From: CAZSWR01 sp964610885
GTDB lineage: Bacteria > Bacteroidota > Ignavibacteria > Kapaibacteriales > UBA2268
Direction of reading: 5' to 3'
Assembly (NCBI GenBank): GCA_964610885.1
Contig: CAZSWR010000006.1
Location: forward strand, 1 to 61,325
DNA: 61,325 nt
Shown: in pieces, positions 49,990-57,765 of the stretch
Numbering within the stretch: position 1 is the stretch's first letter
Layout of the letters: every line of letters begins with the position of its first letter
Notes under the pieces: model-generated
Databases searched by the model: none
What the model was told of the DNA's origin: nothing
What the model saw: the letters and a program-made list of their open reading frames with translations, nothing else
Program-made: the position numbers and the translations under genes

Positions 49990-52509
49990 ATGTTTGGTAA
50001 GGCTTTAATTTCAATTTTGGCATCGATTTCGGGCATTTCCGCCCTGATATATTTGATTAAGTCTTTCGCGGCCCAGGGCAAGAAGTTCGCGCCGGACGGC
50101 CAGCGCAAGGATATTTCGCTCGCTGTGGCCCGATACTCTATGTTTCTGGTTTTCGCAGGTATAATCATGGCCAGCGGTTTCTTGATGTACCAGATCATCA
50201 ACCACAATTTCTCCTTTGCATACGTATTCAGCAATTCATCTCGGAATATGCCATTCGCGCTCCTGCTGTCCACATTTTACGCCGGCCAGGAAGGCTCTTT
50301 CCTGCTGTGGCTGTTGTTCTTTGCCGCCACGGGGTACGTACTCTTCCCCAAGGCTCGGAAGCAAGACCTGGAGCTGCCTGTGATGGGCTTTTTCATGCTG
50401 ATCGTTACTTTTCTTCTGTTACTACTAATAATTAAAAGCCCGTTCAATTTCTTCTGGGAATCGTTTCCTCAGGGCGCCAAGCCCGGCATGTTCCCGCAGG
50501 AAGGGCGCGGCATGAACCCAATCTTAGAAAATTATTGGATGGTCATCCATCCGCCGATTCTGTTCATCGGCTACACGTTCCTTGCGGTTCCGTTTGTCTA
50601 TGCACTTTCGGCACTGATGAAAGGCGAATACAGCAAATGGATCGATCACGCCAAACCATGGATACTCGCATCGGGCGCGGTTTTGGGCGCGGGGCTGATG
50701 CTCGGCGGATTCTGGGCATACGAGACGCTGGGCTGGGGTGGTTTTTGGGGCTGGGATCCGGTCGAAAACTCCTCGCTCGTGCCGTGGATCGTGGCCGTTG
50801 CGCTGACCCATACCATATCCATTCAGAGGAAAACCGAGGCATTGAAGCGGACGAACCTCGCGCTGGCGCTGATGGCGTTCTGCTTGGTGGTTTACGCCGT
50901 GTTCCTCACCCGTAGCGGCGTGTTGAGCGATGCGTCTGTGCATTCGTTCGAGAACCCCGGCAGCGAGCTTTCGTCGCTACTTTTGGCGTTCCTCGAGTCT
51001 GTGCTGGCCATTTCCTTGGCGATGTTCGTTTACCGGTTCCGGCAAATCAAAAGCCCGGCACTGGCCAACCAAGCCTCTTCTCGCGAGTTCATGCTTGCCT
51101 TGGGGACGGCATTCGTCGTAGCGCTCGGAGCATTAATCATAATCGGTACGTCGATGCCATTGCTGTCTTCCGATGGCGTGGGCCGCGCAATCTCCGGCGT
51201 GGGAGACATAGGCATTTCGATTTTTGGCGCGGTAATCATTGTATTGATTTATTCATTCTTTAAAACAAAATCAACCGCTGTTTTCAAGTCTTTTTTGGCT
51301 ATTTCAATCACCTTTTCTGTATTGTTGGTGGTTTCGTTGCCGCTTATTGCCAAGCTAACAATTGGCGGCCACGGGGCAACGATCGATACGGTTTTCTACA
51401 ACCAATGGACTCTCCCGATCGCAATAGCACTGCTTCTGTCGATTGCCCTAACCGTATATTTGAACTGGGGCAGTACCAGCACTGGGACGATTATCCGCCG
51501 ATTGATTGCGCCCGTTATTGTGGCAGCAGTTGCCACGGCACTGGCGTCCGGCGCTGGGCTGAGCGGACTGGCAAACGTCCTGCTCTTCTTCGCGGCGGTG
51601 GCTGCGCTGGCGGCGAACCTCGAGATAATTGCCAGGAAATTGATCAAATCGCCGAGATCGCTCGGGGCATATATCACTCACGTTGGCGTGGCAGTGATGA
51701 TGCTCGGAGTGCTGGCGAGCGGCATCTATTCCGAATCGAAAACCGTTAGTTTGGTGCAAAACGAACCCCGCGAAGCTCTCGGGCTTAGCCTGCTTTTCAC
51801 GGGCAGCGAAGAATTGAAACTGCCCCGAAACGACCGCCAGACCTTTGCTTTCAATATCGAAGCCACTCGCCGAGGCGAAAAATTCTCGATCCGGCCCGAG
51901 GTCTATTATAGCGACTTCAACGGCCGCCGCGACCCATTCTTCGAGCCGGGCATCGATGGCGGAATCGCCGAAGACGTCTATATCTCGCCGAAAAGCTCGG
52001 ACAACAAGTACCAGCTTGAGCTATCGAAAGACGTGCCCGCAAAGATGCCCACGGACACCGCAACCACAATCCGCTTGGGCGGCTTCGACCTCGGGGATAT
52101 GGAATCGGCCGGCCAAGACTCGCTTATTAAAGTCGGGGCGATTGTCTTCTACCGCAATCCGCAGTCAGAATCTGTCGATACGCTCTACACGAAAATGAAC
52201 CTCGAGACGATGGAATGCTTCCCAGTTTGGAAGAAGCTGGACGGCTCCGACCTGCTTATCGGATTTACTCATTTCCGTCCGGACCAAACGAAATTATCAA
52301 TGTCGCAGGTGGAGATTTCATTGGCCGAGGGCAGCCCGGATGCGCCGAAACCGCTCTCCGCCGAAGTTTTCACGGTCGAGGTGGCCCGCAAACCTTTTGT
52401 TAGCCTGGTATGGGCGGGCGTGGTGTTGGTCGTCTTGGGCTATTTCTGGGCTATGTTCAAAAAAAGCAAAACGAGAGCCAATGAGCCATTGCAATCTGAA
52501 AATAATTAA
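49990..52509 (+). CDS. ccmF: Cytochrome c haem lyase subunit CcmF
   Basis: 839 residues, inner membrane. From the ATG at 49990 with AAGGAA upstream; the frame is open 27 bases further into repeat DNA. About 14 membrane helices; the WWD motif reads WGWDPVENSSLVPW preceded by GWGGFWGWD. Periplasmic histidines in MVIHPPILFIGY and THTISIQRK fit haem ligation. The C-terminal periplasmic part (NIEATRRGEKFSIRPEVYYS) is complete. CcmF joins haem to apocytochrome CxxCH. CcmA, CcmB, CcmG and CcmH are not in the window. Confidence 0.94.
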   Translation: MFGKALISILASISGISALIYLIKSFAAQGKKFAPDGQRKDISLAVARYSMFLVFAGIIMASGFLMYQIINHNFSFAYVFSNSSRNMPFALLLSTFYAGQEGSFLLWLLFFAATGYVLFPKARKQDLELPVMGFFMLIVTFLLLLLIIKSPFNFFWESFPQGAKPGMFPQEGRGMNPILENYWMVIHPPILFIGYTFLAVPFVYALSALMKGEYSKWIDHAKPWILASGAVLGAGLMLGGFWAYETLGWGGFWGWDPVENSSLVPWIVAVALTHTISIQRKTEALKRTNLALALMAFCLVVYAVFLTRSGVLSDASVHSFENPGSELSSLLLAFLESVLAISLAMFVYRFRQIKSPALANQASSREFMLALGTAFVVALGALIIIGTSMPLLSSDGVGRAISGVGDIGISIFGAVIIVLIYSFFKTKSTAVFKSFLAISITFSVLLVVSLPLIAKLTIGGHGATIDTVFYNQWTLPIAIALLLSIALTVYLNWGSTSTGTIIRRLIAPVIVAAVATALASGAGLSGLANVLLFFAAVAALAANLEIIARKLIKSPRSLGAYITHVGVAVMMLGVLASGIYSESKTVSLVQNEPREALGLSLLFTGSEELKLPRNDRQTFAFNIEATRRGEKFSIRPEVYYSDFNGRRDPFFEPGIDGGIAEDVYISPKSSDNKYQLELSKDVPAKMPTDTATTIRLGGFDLGDMESAGQDSLIKVGAIVFYRNPQSESVDTLYTKMNLETMECFPVWKKLDGSDLLIGFTHFRPDQTKLSMSQVEISLAEGSPDAPKPLSAEVFTVEVARKPFVSLVWAGVVLVVLGYFWAMFKKSKTRANEPLQSENN

Positions 52510-52610
52510 AATCATTAAGACGCAATTTATAAAAACTCAAATAGTTCATTAGAAAAACCCTCAACCCTCAAATCCCTTTCTCCCAAAGGGCGACGAGGGA
52601 CTTTCATAAA

Positions 52611-52664
52611 AAACGTTTTCTTACTACCTTCTCCCGTCGGGAGAAGGGTTGGGGATGAGGGTAT
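52611..52664 (-). repeat. Dispersed intergenic repeat, copy 2 (inverse of 1521-1573)
   Basis: CGTTTTCTTACTACCTTCTC then CCGTCGGGAGAAGG and GGGGATGAGGGTAT, the reverse complement of the repeat at 1521. Another small CTTTCTCCCAAAGGGCGACG palindrome precedes it. Fills most of the gap after ccmF. Confidence 0.8.
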
Positions 52665-52709
52665 AGAATGTATTTTCATATTTTTTAATGAATAATCCAG
52701 GTTAAACTC

Positions 52710-53144
52710 ATGATCAATAAAAACAAAGAAGCAGAAATCGAAGAAGTCATTCAGGAACTCTCGCAAAGATACCCCGAAAAAGAGGTCAGGAACCAGGCCA
52801 AAGCGCAAGGGAAATATATCGATAATATCATGACGATTGGTAACATAATAAGCGCTTCGATGCTAATAGCTGGCGTCATCGCGTGGCAGATAGGAATCCT
52901 TTTCGATGTGGCTTGGTTGAACGAATGGATGGTTCCGATTGTATTTTCTTCAGTCGTTTACCTTGCAATTCCAGACAGAATCAAGACAGGGAATTGGTTC
53001 TATGCAGTGTTTTTATTCTCGCTCTTGATGTCAGTTGTTCTCGGCCACACGTATCAGGTATCGCATTTCTATACACTTTTGGTTGCCGAGCTGATTGTGG
53101 AACGAGTGAGCCACCGGATGCGTTCGCGCAGTCAGCACCATTGA
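52710..53144 (+). CDS. Small integral membrane protein, function unknown
   Basis: 144 residues. A charged N-terminal helix (EAEIEEVIQELSQRYPEKEV) precedes three or four membrane helices (about 43-62, 70-86, 96-112 and 114-130). Segments NIISASMLIAGVIAWQIGIL and WFYAVFLFSLLMSVVLGHTY are clearly hydrophobic. The C-terminus is basic with His (ERVSHRMRSRSQHH). The start ATG lacks a strong ribosome-binding site. Surrounded by repeats; not recognised. Confidence 0.65.
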   Translation: MINKNKEAEIEEVIQELSQRYPEKEVRNQAKAQGKYIDNIMTIGNIISASMLIAGVIAWQIGILFDVAWLNEWMVPIVFSSVVYLAIPDRIKTGNWFYAVFLFSLLMSVVLGHTYQVSHFYTLLVAELIVERVSHRMRSRSQHH

Positions 53145-53214
53145 TTAAGCTGATTAATATGATTAAAATGAAGAAAGCAAGAAAATGTCTGAACTTTGAT
53201 TAAGCTGATTAATA
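53141..53214 (+). repeat. Direct repeat TTGATTAAGCTGATTAATAT
   Basis: Two direct copies within 74 bases, at about 53142 and 53195, and a third related one at 55444 (TTGATTAACCTGATTAATCT). AT-rich and followed by GATTAAAATGAA-type sequence. Confidence 0.6.
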
Positions 53215-53243
53215 TGATTTCCTCTATGAATTCGGGTGTTTAT

Positions 53244-53270
53244 GTCATTCCCGCGCACGCGGGAATCTCC
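53244..53270. repeat. Palindrome GTCATTCCCGC...GCGGGAATCTCC
   Basis: Hairpin with arms ATTCCCGCG / CGCGGGAAT. Related copies lie at 19169-19197 and 53892-53918. Confidence 0.65.
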
Positions 53271-53331
53271 TTTTGCCCGAAAGCAAATTGACTGAACAGT
53301 GAATCCATAAAAAAAGAATTCAATTCTTCTG

Positions 53332-53357
53332 TAGGGGCGGGTTCCAAACCCGCCCGA
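53332..53357. repeat. Palindrome GTAGGGGCGGGTT / AACCCGCCC
   Basis: Perfect arms GGGCGGGTT and AACCCGCCC with a short centre CCA; similar in layout to the GGGCGAGG palindromes at 4380 and 29659. Confidence 0.6.
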
Positions 53358-53456
53358 TAATATAAATGATATAGGACAATTAAAGATATTCAGGTAGGTA
53401 TCATACAATCCCGAGGGTACGTCATGCAGTGCCCTTCGATCTCAATAGGCACAATT

Positions 53457-53622
53457 AACCTTATCAACCCTCCCAAACCTTCATAGCACTCCCCCGGAGT
53501 CCAACCCATGAAAATGACCTTGTTATCTTATTAAATGAAAGTAAATAAGGTAAGAAGGTTGGTTTAAAAATCGTATATGCTATTAAGGTTGGGGAAGATG
53601 ATAAGGTTTGGAGGTTTCTTGT
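53457..53622. repeat. Probable inverted-repeat element
   Basis: Begins AACCTTATCAACCCTCCCAA and ends with ATGATAAGGTTTGGAGG, an imperfect inverse, about 165 bases apart. Looks like another small non-autonomous element, seen once here. Confidence 0.45.
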
Positions 53623-53645
53623 AAATAGGAATTTCTGTCCGATTG

Positions 53646-53822
53646 ATACCGCGTTAGCGGTTGTTATATTGTAGTAATATTTTATCCCTTGCAAGTTATA
53701 CCGCGTAGCGGTTGTTATAATACTCGGCTCCGAAGTAACCAAGCATATAGAACATTCGCTACGCGAAATCTTGTCATAACAATCATGCTATATGCTACAA
53801 TACAACAACCGCTACGCGGTAT
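53646..53822. repeat. MITE-like element, family D1/D2, copy 2 (uninterrupted)
   Basis: 177 bases with about 28-base terminal inverted repeats, ATACCGCGTTAGCGGTTGTT with ATATTGTAG, and CTACAATACAACAACCGCTA with CGCGGTAT. The core is shared with 3816-4110, but no family A element is present. Confidence 0.82.
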
Positions 53823-53891
53823 TATAACATTTCCTCGATGAAAGCTAATTGATAAAAACTGTATGAGCCAAGTAACCACCCGACATAGGAT

Positions 53892-53918
53892 GAGATTCCC
53901 GCCTGCGCGAGAATGACA
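53892..53918. repeat. Palindrome GAGATTCCCGCC...GAGAATGAC
   Basis: Inverse-oriented relative of 53244-53270. The interval 53145-54087 contains only these repeats; no gene is seen. Confidence 0.55.
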
Positions 53919-54087
53919 AGAAAATTCCAATATTTATTTCTTTGCCATTTGAAATTAATTTCATAAATTCCAATATCAAACAATGCTTCTGCCCAAATCG
54001 GGTAATTCATGTGTTATTCGATTTAAGTAGTTGATAATTTATTTTTGGCTGCTTCGATGTTTTTTATGATTCGAAGGATCGAGTTTT

Positions 54088-55434
54088 ATGAAAAAGTTAT
54101 TGGTTTTATTTGCTTTTATCGTGTGTGGCGCGCTCGCCCAAGCCGCCGCCCCAAACGACGTGGATACCGTTTGGATGCGGTGGATGTACGATATTACCGA
54201 TATCTGCTGGAGTCCAGACGATTCCACAATTGCAGCCTTTGATGGATATGATCAAAAGGTAAACTTTATCGATCCCCGAAACGGCAATATAAAAAAGCAA
54301 ATGCCGGCGCCTTACGCCTTTTACGGTGCTCAGTATTCAAAAGATGGATCTTTTGTATTATTGAACGAAGGAGGCGGGAATTACTATCCAACCACTCCAT
54401 ATTTGATCTATACAAAAACTTATGAACCGAGGTCAGACTTCGAGAATCCGGGAACACCATCGCGCTACTACGCTCTTTCGCCTGATAACAAAATCGCTGC
54501 CGCTTCGGAGGATGGCACCACAATTCGAATATGGGACGTGGAAACGGGTAAGATTATAAAAACTAAAGTATTCGGATCACATTTCGATTCCACCAAGTGG
54601 GTTGCCGAATGGAAACGCGAAGCCGTGGTGAACGTAAGCTACACCGGCGATGGCAAATACTTGCTGATTACTACAGATAGCGTAAAAAAATACTTCGACA
54701 AGGTATATATCGATCGGCCTTACTATGGGCACTTATATTGGGTCGATACGGCTACTTTGGAGATTGAATGTGTGTTTCGCAGTGGAGATGGAAAATTGTT
54801 GGACGCGAAGCCATCAAAAACAAACAAGTATATCGCATTGAATTATCTTCTATATCATAATGGAAATGTAAATGTCCAGATTTATGATAGCAAATCAAGA
54901 GAATTTGTGTATTATATAAACAATATCAATACTAATGGTATTTGCTTTACATCAGACGACAAATACGTTTTTGCAATAGATAATTCTGCAAGCCCTGATG
55001 AAAGGATTCAAGTTTGGGATATTGTTAATCAGAAAAAAGTGCATACCTATCCTGGATCAAGCTATTATTCAACAATAGCATTAAACAGTAACGACAGCCT
55101 TTTGATTGCATCCAGCGGTTCGAATCTAATCCTTTATCGTTTCAATCGATTATTAGACGTAGAGCAAGAAAACACCATCCCTACCTCGATCACATATCCC
55201 AACCCAACGCATAGCCAAGTCAATATCGAATTCTCTCTTACGAGGGCCGCCACAACGAAAGTAGAAATATTGGATATGGCAGGAAAATCACTAAATACAG
55301 TAGCTGATGAAATGATGGCAGAAGGCTCGCATACACTAACGTCCGACTTAGCAGGTTTGCCTACCGGCACTTACTTCATTCGTATTTCGAGCGCCGGAAA
55401 CACTTCTACATCTAAATTTGTAATAAACAAGTAG
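54088..55434 (+). CDS. Secreted WD40-like propeller protein with T9SS sorting domain
   Basis: 448 residues. Signal peptide MKKLLVLFAFIVCGALAQAA, then WD40-like repeats (ITDICWSPDDSTIAAFDGYD, YYALSPDNKIAAASEDGTTI followed by RIWDVETGK, DERIQVWDIVNQKKVHTYPG) giving a beta-propeller. The last 80 residues (SITYPNPTHSQVNIEFSLTR to GTYFIRISSAGNTSTSKFVI) are a T9SS C-terminal domain of a different subtype from the pair at 15-18 kb. It should be surface exposed. No enzyme motif. Monocistronic. Confidence 0.88.
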   Translation: MKKLLVLFAFIVCGALAQAAAPNDVDTVWMRWMYDITDICWSPDDSTIAAFDGYDQKVNFIDPRNGNIKKQMPAPYAFYGAQYSKDGSFVLLNEGGGNYYPTTPYLIYTKTYEPRSDFENPGTPSRYYALSPDNKIAAASEDGTTIRIWDVETGKIIKTKVFGSHFDSTKWVAEWKREAVVNVSYTGDGKYLLITTDSVKKYFDKVYIDRPYYGHLYWVDTATLEIECVFRSGDGKLLDAKPSKTNKYIALNYLLYHNGNVNVQIYDSKSREFVYYINNINTNGICFTSDDKYVFAIDNSASPDERIQVWDIVNQKKVHTYPGSSYYSTIALNSNDSLLIASSGSNLILYRFNRLLDVEQENTIPTSITYPNPTHSQVNIEFSLTRAATTKVEILDMAGKSLNTVADEMMAEGSHTLTSDLAGLPTGTYFIRISSAGNTSTSKFVINK

Positions 55435-55518
55435 AGGTCTGCACGTTGATTAACCTGATTAATCTGATGAAAATGAAAATGTAGAAAGTATGCCGTGCAA
55501 CCATAAAAATCAATTTAA

Positions 55519-55804
55519 TCAGTGGTTCAGACAATTGAAAGGGAAGTAATTCTTGGCCCCAATGATGAATTCAGAATATTCTATTAGTAAATATTGTACA
55601 AAATCTGGTTCAAACGGTGACGAGGTTTGTAAAATCTTATCGAGTTTGATTACGTCGAACGACCGTAAAGGAGTCAAGTAGGCTACAGTCGTTCATACGA
55701 TTGTATGCTGAGGTCACCCACTTTTTTTCCTTTTCGTCGAATACTTGCACCTCGGTTGTTTTATCCGGTTTTGTGATGGTTCTATATTTCGGTTCTTCTT
55801 TCAT
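55519..55804 (-). pseudogene. Possible small gene broken by a frameshift
   Basis: A minus-strand frame of 55 codons starts at 55804 (MKEEPKYRTITKPDKTTEVQ, then VFDEKEKKWVTSAYNRMND) and stops at 55637. The +1 frame is open onward from about residue 45 to a TGA at 55519 and reads SFDVIKLDKILQTSSPFEPD, followed by FVQYLLIEYSEFIIGAKNYF. Together they look like one protein of about 95 residues with a frameshift, but this could be two short ORFs. No Shine-Dalgarno is visible. Family not recognised. Confidence 0.35.
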
Positions 55805-56087
55805 GTTTCGCTTTTAGTTCAATAAACAATATTGGCAATATAGAAACAATTATGGATAATCCCAAATTATTCAATAGACTATTCTTCATAGTTATAAAGT
55901 CAATCTCTGACTATAGTTAAAATTAGTCAGGAATTCTCCCCTGCTTGGCGAGGAGGGCAAGGGGATGTGTCATAAATTAAATAATTTGCAGCGTGTTTTG
56001 TCTTTCAAATGCACAATTTGGATTTAGAACATTGACTTTCTCGGTGCGGCCCAGCCCTTGAGCAGGGCGGCACATTGAAAAATCTTA
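55805..56087. other. Intergenic region before recR's 3' end
   Basis: AT-rich; contains TCCCCTGCTTGGCGAGGAGGG at about 55937-55957, a match to the inverse of the sequence near 25320-25340. No gene seen. Confidence 0.4.
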
Positions 56088-56684
56088 CTACACTACTTCG
56101 ATACGGCCTTCCATGGCGCGAGTGATAGTGGCCTCGTCGGCAAATTCCAGATCGGAACCGATGGGAATACCTCGGGCAATGCGCGTAACCTTCACGCCCA
56201 ATGGACGAATATATTTCGCTAAATACTGTGTCGTTACCTCGCCCTCCACTGTCGGGTTCAGCGCGAGTATCACCTCTCGGGCGTGGGCTGTGCGTTCGAT
56301 CAGTTCCTTCACCTTCAGCGCGTCGGCCCCGATTCCTTCCAAAGGATTCAAAGCGCCATGCAGCACGTGGTAAACGCCAAAGAATTCATTTGTTTTCTCG
56401 ATTGCCATCACGTCGTTCGGTTCCTCGACCACGCAAATCAGCCCCGAATCGCGCCGCTGCGATGAGCAGATCGGGCACGGGTCGGTCTCGGTGTAATTGA
56501 AGCAGACCGAACAATAGTGGACATTCTTCTTCAGATTCACGAGCGAGGCGGCAAAGCGCTCGACGAAGTCTTCGTTTTGGCGAAGCAAATAGTAGGCAAG
56601 CCTCTGCGCTGTTTTCCGGCCTATGGTCGGCAGCGAGGAAAACATTTCAACAGTCTTTTCGATGGATTCCGATGAGTAAAGCAT
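56088..56684 (-). CDS. recR: Recombination protein RecR
   Basis: 198 residues, normal length. Works with RecO/RecF to load RecA at single-strand gaps. The helix-hairpin-helix LPTIGRKTAQRLAYYLL, zinc finger CSVCFNYTETDPCPIC and Toprim domain (ICVVEEPNDVMAIEKTNEFF; ALNPLEGIGADALKV) are clear. It starts 15 bases after ybaB, the conserved ybaB-recR order. Confidence 0.97.
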   Translation of the reverse strand: MLYSSESIEKTVEMFSSLPTIGRKTAQRLAYYLLRQNEDFVERFAASLVNLKKNVHYCSVCFNYTETDPCPICSSQRRDSGLICVVEEPNDVMAIEKTNEFFGVYHVLHGALNPLEGIGADALKVKELIERTAHAREVILALNPTVEGEVTTQYLAKYIRPLGVKVTRIARGIPIGSDLEFADEATITRAMEGRIEVV

Positions 56685-56699
56685 TCCTGTTGCCGTTCC

Positions 56700-57026
56700 T
56701 TACAAGTTCAAATTCATGCCGGGAATATTGGGCAACATGCCCGTAACCGTTCCGAGTTCCTTCTGCACCATCTCGCCGGCGGAATTAAGCGCTTTGTTCA
56801 CAGCAGCGACCACGAGGTCTTCGAGCATTTCGATATCGTCAGGGTTCACCACTTCTTTGGCAATTTTTATCGAGATCAGCTGGTTGGCGCCTGTTACAGT
56901 AGCCGAAACCATTCCCCCGCCGGACTCGCCCGTGGCGGTTCTTTTGTTCACTTCGGCGCGAATTCTTTCCATCTCTTGCTGGACTTTCTGCGCCTGTTCA
57001 ATCATTCCCTGTATGTCGAATTTCAT
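56700..57026 (-). CDS. YbaB/EbfC family DNA-binding protein
   Basis: 108 residues, nucleoid-associated protein forming a tweezer-shaped dimer. Starts MKFDIQGMIEQAQKVQQEME, and shows the family's central SATVTGANQLISIKIAKEVV and LEDLVVAAVNKALN helix. Located directly before recR, as in most bacteria, usually behind dnaX, which is not present here. Confidence 0.94.
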   Translation of the reverse strand: MKFDIQGMIEQAQKVQQEMERIRAEVNKRTATGESGGGMVSATVTGANQLISIKIAKEVVNPDDIEMLEDLVVAAVNKALNSAGEMVQKELGTVTGMLPNIPGMNLNL

Positions 57027-57171
57027 TTTAATTCTTTCTTTTTGCTTACAAAATCATCTGCAAATTAACTTATTCGCTCGAGATCTCAAATAGGAAATTG
57101 AAAATATGGTGGCGACTGCCTCTTTATTTTCCTGAGGAGGCTGATGAAATAGTCAAGATATATTGAAGCAC

Positions 57172-57211
57172 GGGGTATCGGGCATTGGGTATAGGGTATG
57201 GGGTATGGTGT
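57172..57211. repeat. Heptamer tandem repeat GGGTATN
   Basis: Five to six consecutive seven-base units (GGGTATC, GGGCATT, GGGTATA, GGGTATG, GGGTATG) in the gap between ybaB and ruvX. The remaining 270 bases of that gap hold nothing recognisable. Confidence 0.65.
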
Positions 57212-57301
57212 AAGTCGTTGATAAGCCACAGTAAGGCAAGCACCACTGCTCCCTGAAAATACTATTTCAACTGCCTGTTGACGGATTGGAACTTCGACCG
57301 G

Positions 57302-57757
57302 CTACTCCAATTCGGCCAGGAAATCGCGAAGGATTATTGCAGCGGCTATCATGTCCTTATTGCCTTTCTGGGCGCGTTGTTTTTTCTTTTTCCCCACGGC
57401 CAGCATTGTTTCCGTGGCGCGCACCGACGAGAAAGATTCGTCCCGGACGACCACGTCCAATCCGGTGGTCTCTCGCAGCTTTTCGATGAATCCTTCGATT
57501 GCCGTTATCACTTCGGTCTTTTCGGTTGGGTCCGGCCGGAAAGGCATTCCAACCACGACGATGGCCACACGTTCGCGTTCGAGCCATTCGGCCAACTGTG
57601 GCCAGAATTTCTCGGTCGTCGGGTCCAACACAGCTTTGGGCGTAATGGAGATGTGCAATTCGTCGCAAACAGCGAACCCAACCCGTTTCAGGCCGTAATC
57701 GATGGCTCCTACCCTACGGTGATGAATTTTTTCTATTATTTCACTTTTTGTCAGCAT
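57302..57757 (-). CDS. Putative pre-16S rRNA nuclease / Holliday junction resolvase YqgF (RuvX)
   Basis: 151 residues with the RNase-H-like fold. Strand 1 VGAIDYGLKRVGFAVCDEL with the catalytic Asp, the VVGMPFRPDP loop, VVVRDESFSSVRATE with catalytic Asp-Glu, and a C-terminal KDMIAAAIILRDFL with the last Asp. It acts in 16S rRNA 5' maturation. It begins eight bases after the end of the upstream histidine kinase, so they are probably co-transcribed, an unusual pairing. Confidence 0.93.
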   Translation of the reverse strand: MLTKSEIIEKIHHRRVGAIDYGLKRVGFAVCDELHISITPKAVLDPTTEKFWPQLAEWLERERVAIVVVGMPFRPDPTEKTEVITAIEGFIEKLRETTGLDVVVRDESFSSVRATETMLAVGKKKKQRAQKGNKDMIAAAIILRDFLAELE

Positions 57758-57765
57758 AATTATTT

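Noticed and set aside
53141..53920. Cluster of short repeats considered as a CRISPR array
   Set aside because: Repeats are of different families, are palindromic or inverted, and lack regular spacing or unique spacers; no cas genes nearby.
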